64,000 nt of DNA. Origin: Glandiceps talaboti. Its lineage: Eukaryota; Hemichordata; Enteropneusta; Spengelidae. Below, in pieces: positions 63,773 to 64,000 of the stretch. The number at the start of each line of letters is the position of its first letter. Position 1 is the stretch's first letter. The notes under the pieces are model-generated. The model saw only the letters and a list, made by a program, of their open reading frames with translations, did no database searches and was not told the DNA's origin. Location of the stretch: contig NC_135570.1 in assembly GCF_964340395.1 (NCBI RefSeq), positions 492,001 through 556,000 of the forward strand. Reading direction: 5' to 3'. A program made the position numbers and the translations under genes.

Positions 63773-64000
63773 GAAACAAATGATAAGAACAATTCCTAAT
63801 CGAAACTAGGCAAGAAGGGACCTTTCGGACCTTGATAGGTCCAGATTTAGATATCCTTCTGCACAATACATGGTCTTAAACGTGCAATAAGTACAGAGTT
63901 TAGGCTTGTTTAGGATAATGCTTGCAATAATGTTTTTGGTATTGTACTGCACTGAAAGTACCATTAGTATGCATGTCATACCAGTGCAAGTATTCTCTGG

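Larger units (their letters stand above)
57269..64000 (+). other. Presumed intron(s) of the signal-peptide gene
   Basis: No second exon could be recognised. The stretch holds the 58.5-59.6 kb minisatellites, the fold-back elements at 60.2-61.5 kb and the 62.6 kb array. Short plus-strand frames (92 codons at 57613-57891, 61 at 61714-61899, 66 at 63609-63809) have no recognisable family. Confidence 0.4.

Overview
This window is AT-rich animal nuclear DNA. It is dominated by non-coding sequence, with many microsatellites and minisatellites, two fold-back (inverted-repeat) elements, and only two short exons with good splice signals. There is no operon structure, no rRNA or tRNA, and no CRISPR array. 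Tandem-repeat content, frequent TACATGTA palindromes and an intron-rich layout suggest a marine invertebrate such as a mollusc, hemichordate or lancelet. The exact group cannot be fixed from this sequence.

The strongest gene call is the first coding exon of a storkhead-box (STOX1/STOX2, Drosophila knockout) homologue on the minus strand at 53135-53456. It ends in a GTAAGT donor. No second STOX exon was recognised at lower coordinates, so positions 1-53134 are read as part of a very large first intron plus whatever unrecognised sequence lies in it. A TATA-like box (53607-53614) sits about 150 bp upstream of the start codon.

About 3.7 kb further on, in divergent orientation, a plus-strand gene begins. 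A CpG-richer leader region (about 56100-56705) is followed by a 5' exon whose coding part (57209-57268) is a 20-residue signal peptide, again ending at a GTAAGT donor. The rest of that gene was not recognised, so 57269-64000 is read as its intron or later unrecognised parts.

Region by region. 1-5240: featureless AT-rich sequence. 5240-8000: degenerate old repeats and a 3-copy CCAAT-bearing repeat. 10680-11160: 16-copy array carrying the PBX-MEIS/PREP decamer. 12.5-18.4 kb: minisatellites and CTGT/TCTG microsatellites. 19.6-19.95 kb: a fold-back element. 20-28 kb: short arrays, including a repeat with octamer and CCAAT motifs. 31.5-32.3 kb: a 45-bp minisatellite. 34.4-38.7 kb: simple repeats, one exon-like segment and a CpG islet. 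41.7-43.3 kb: three adjacent arrays. 44.9 kb: a 22-G run. 53-57.3 kb: the divergent gene starts. 58.5-59.6 kb: a 36-copy minisatellite with a daughter array. 60.2-61.5 kb: a fold-back element and a decayed relative. 62.6-63.06 kb: a 39-bp minisatellite.
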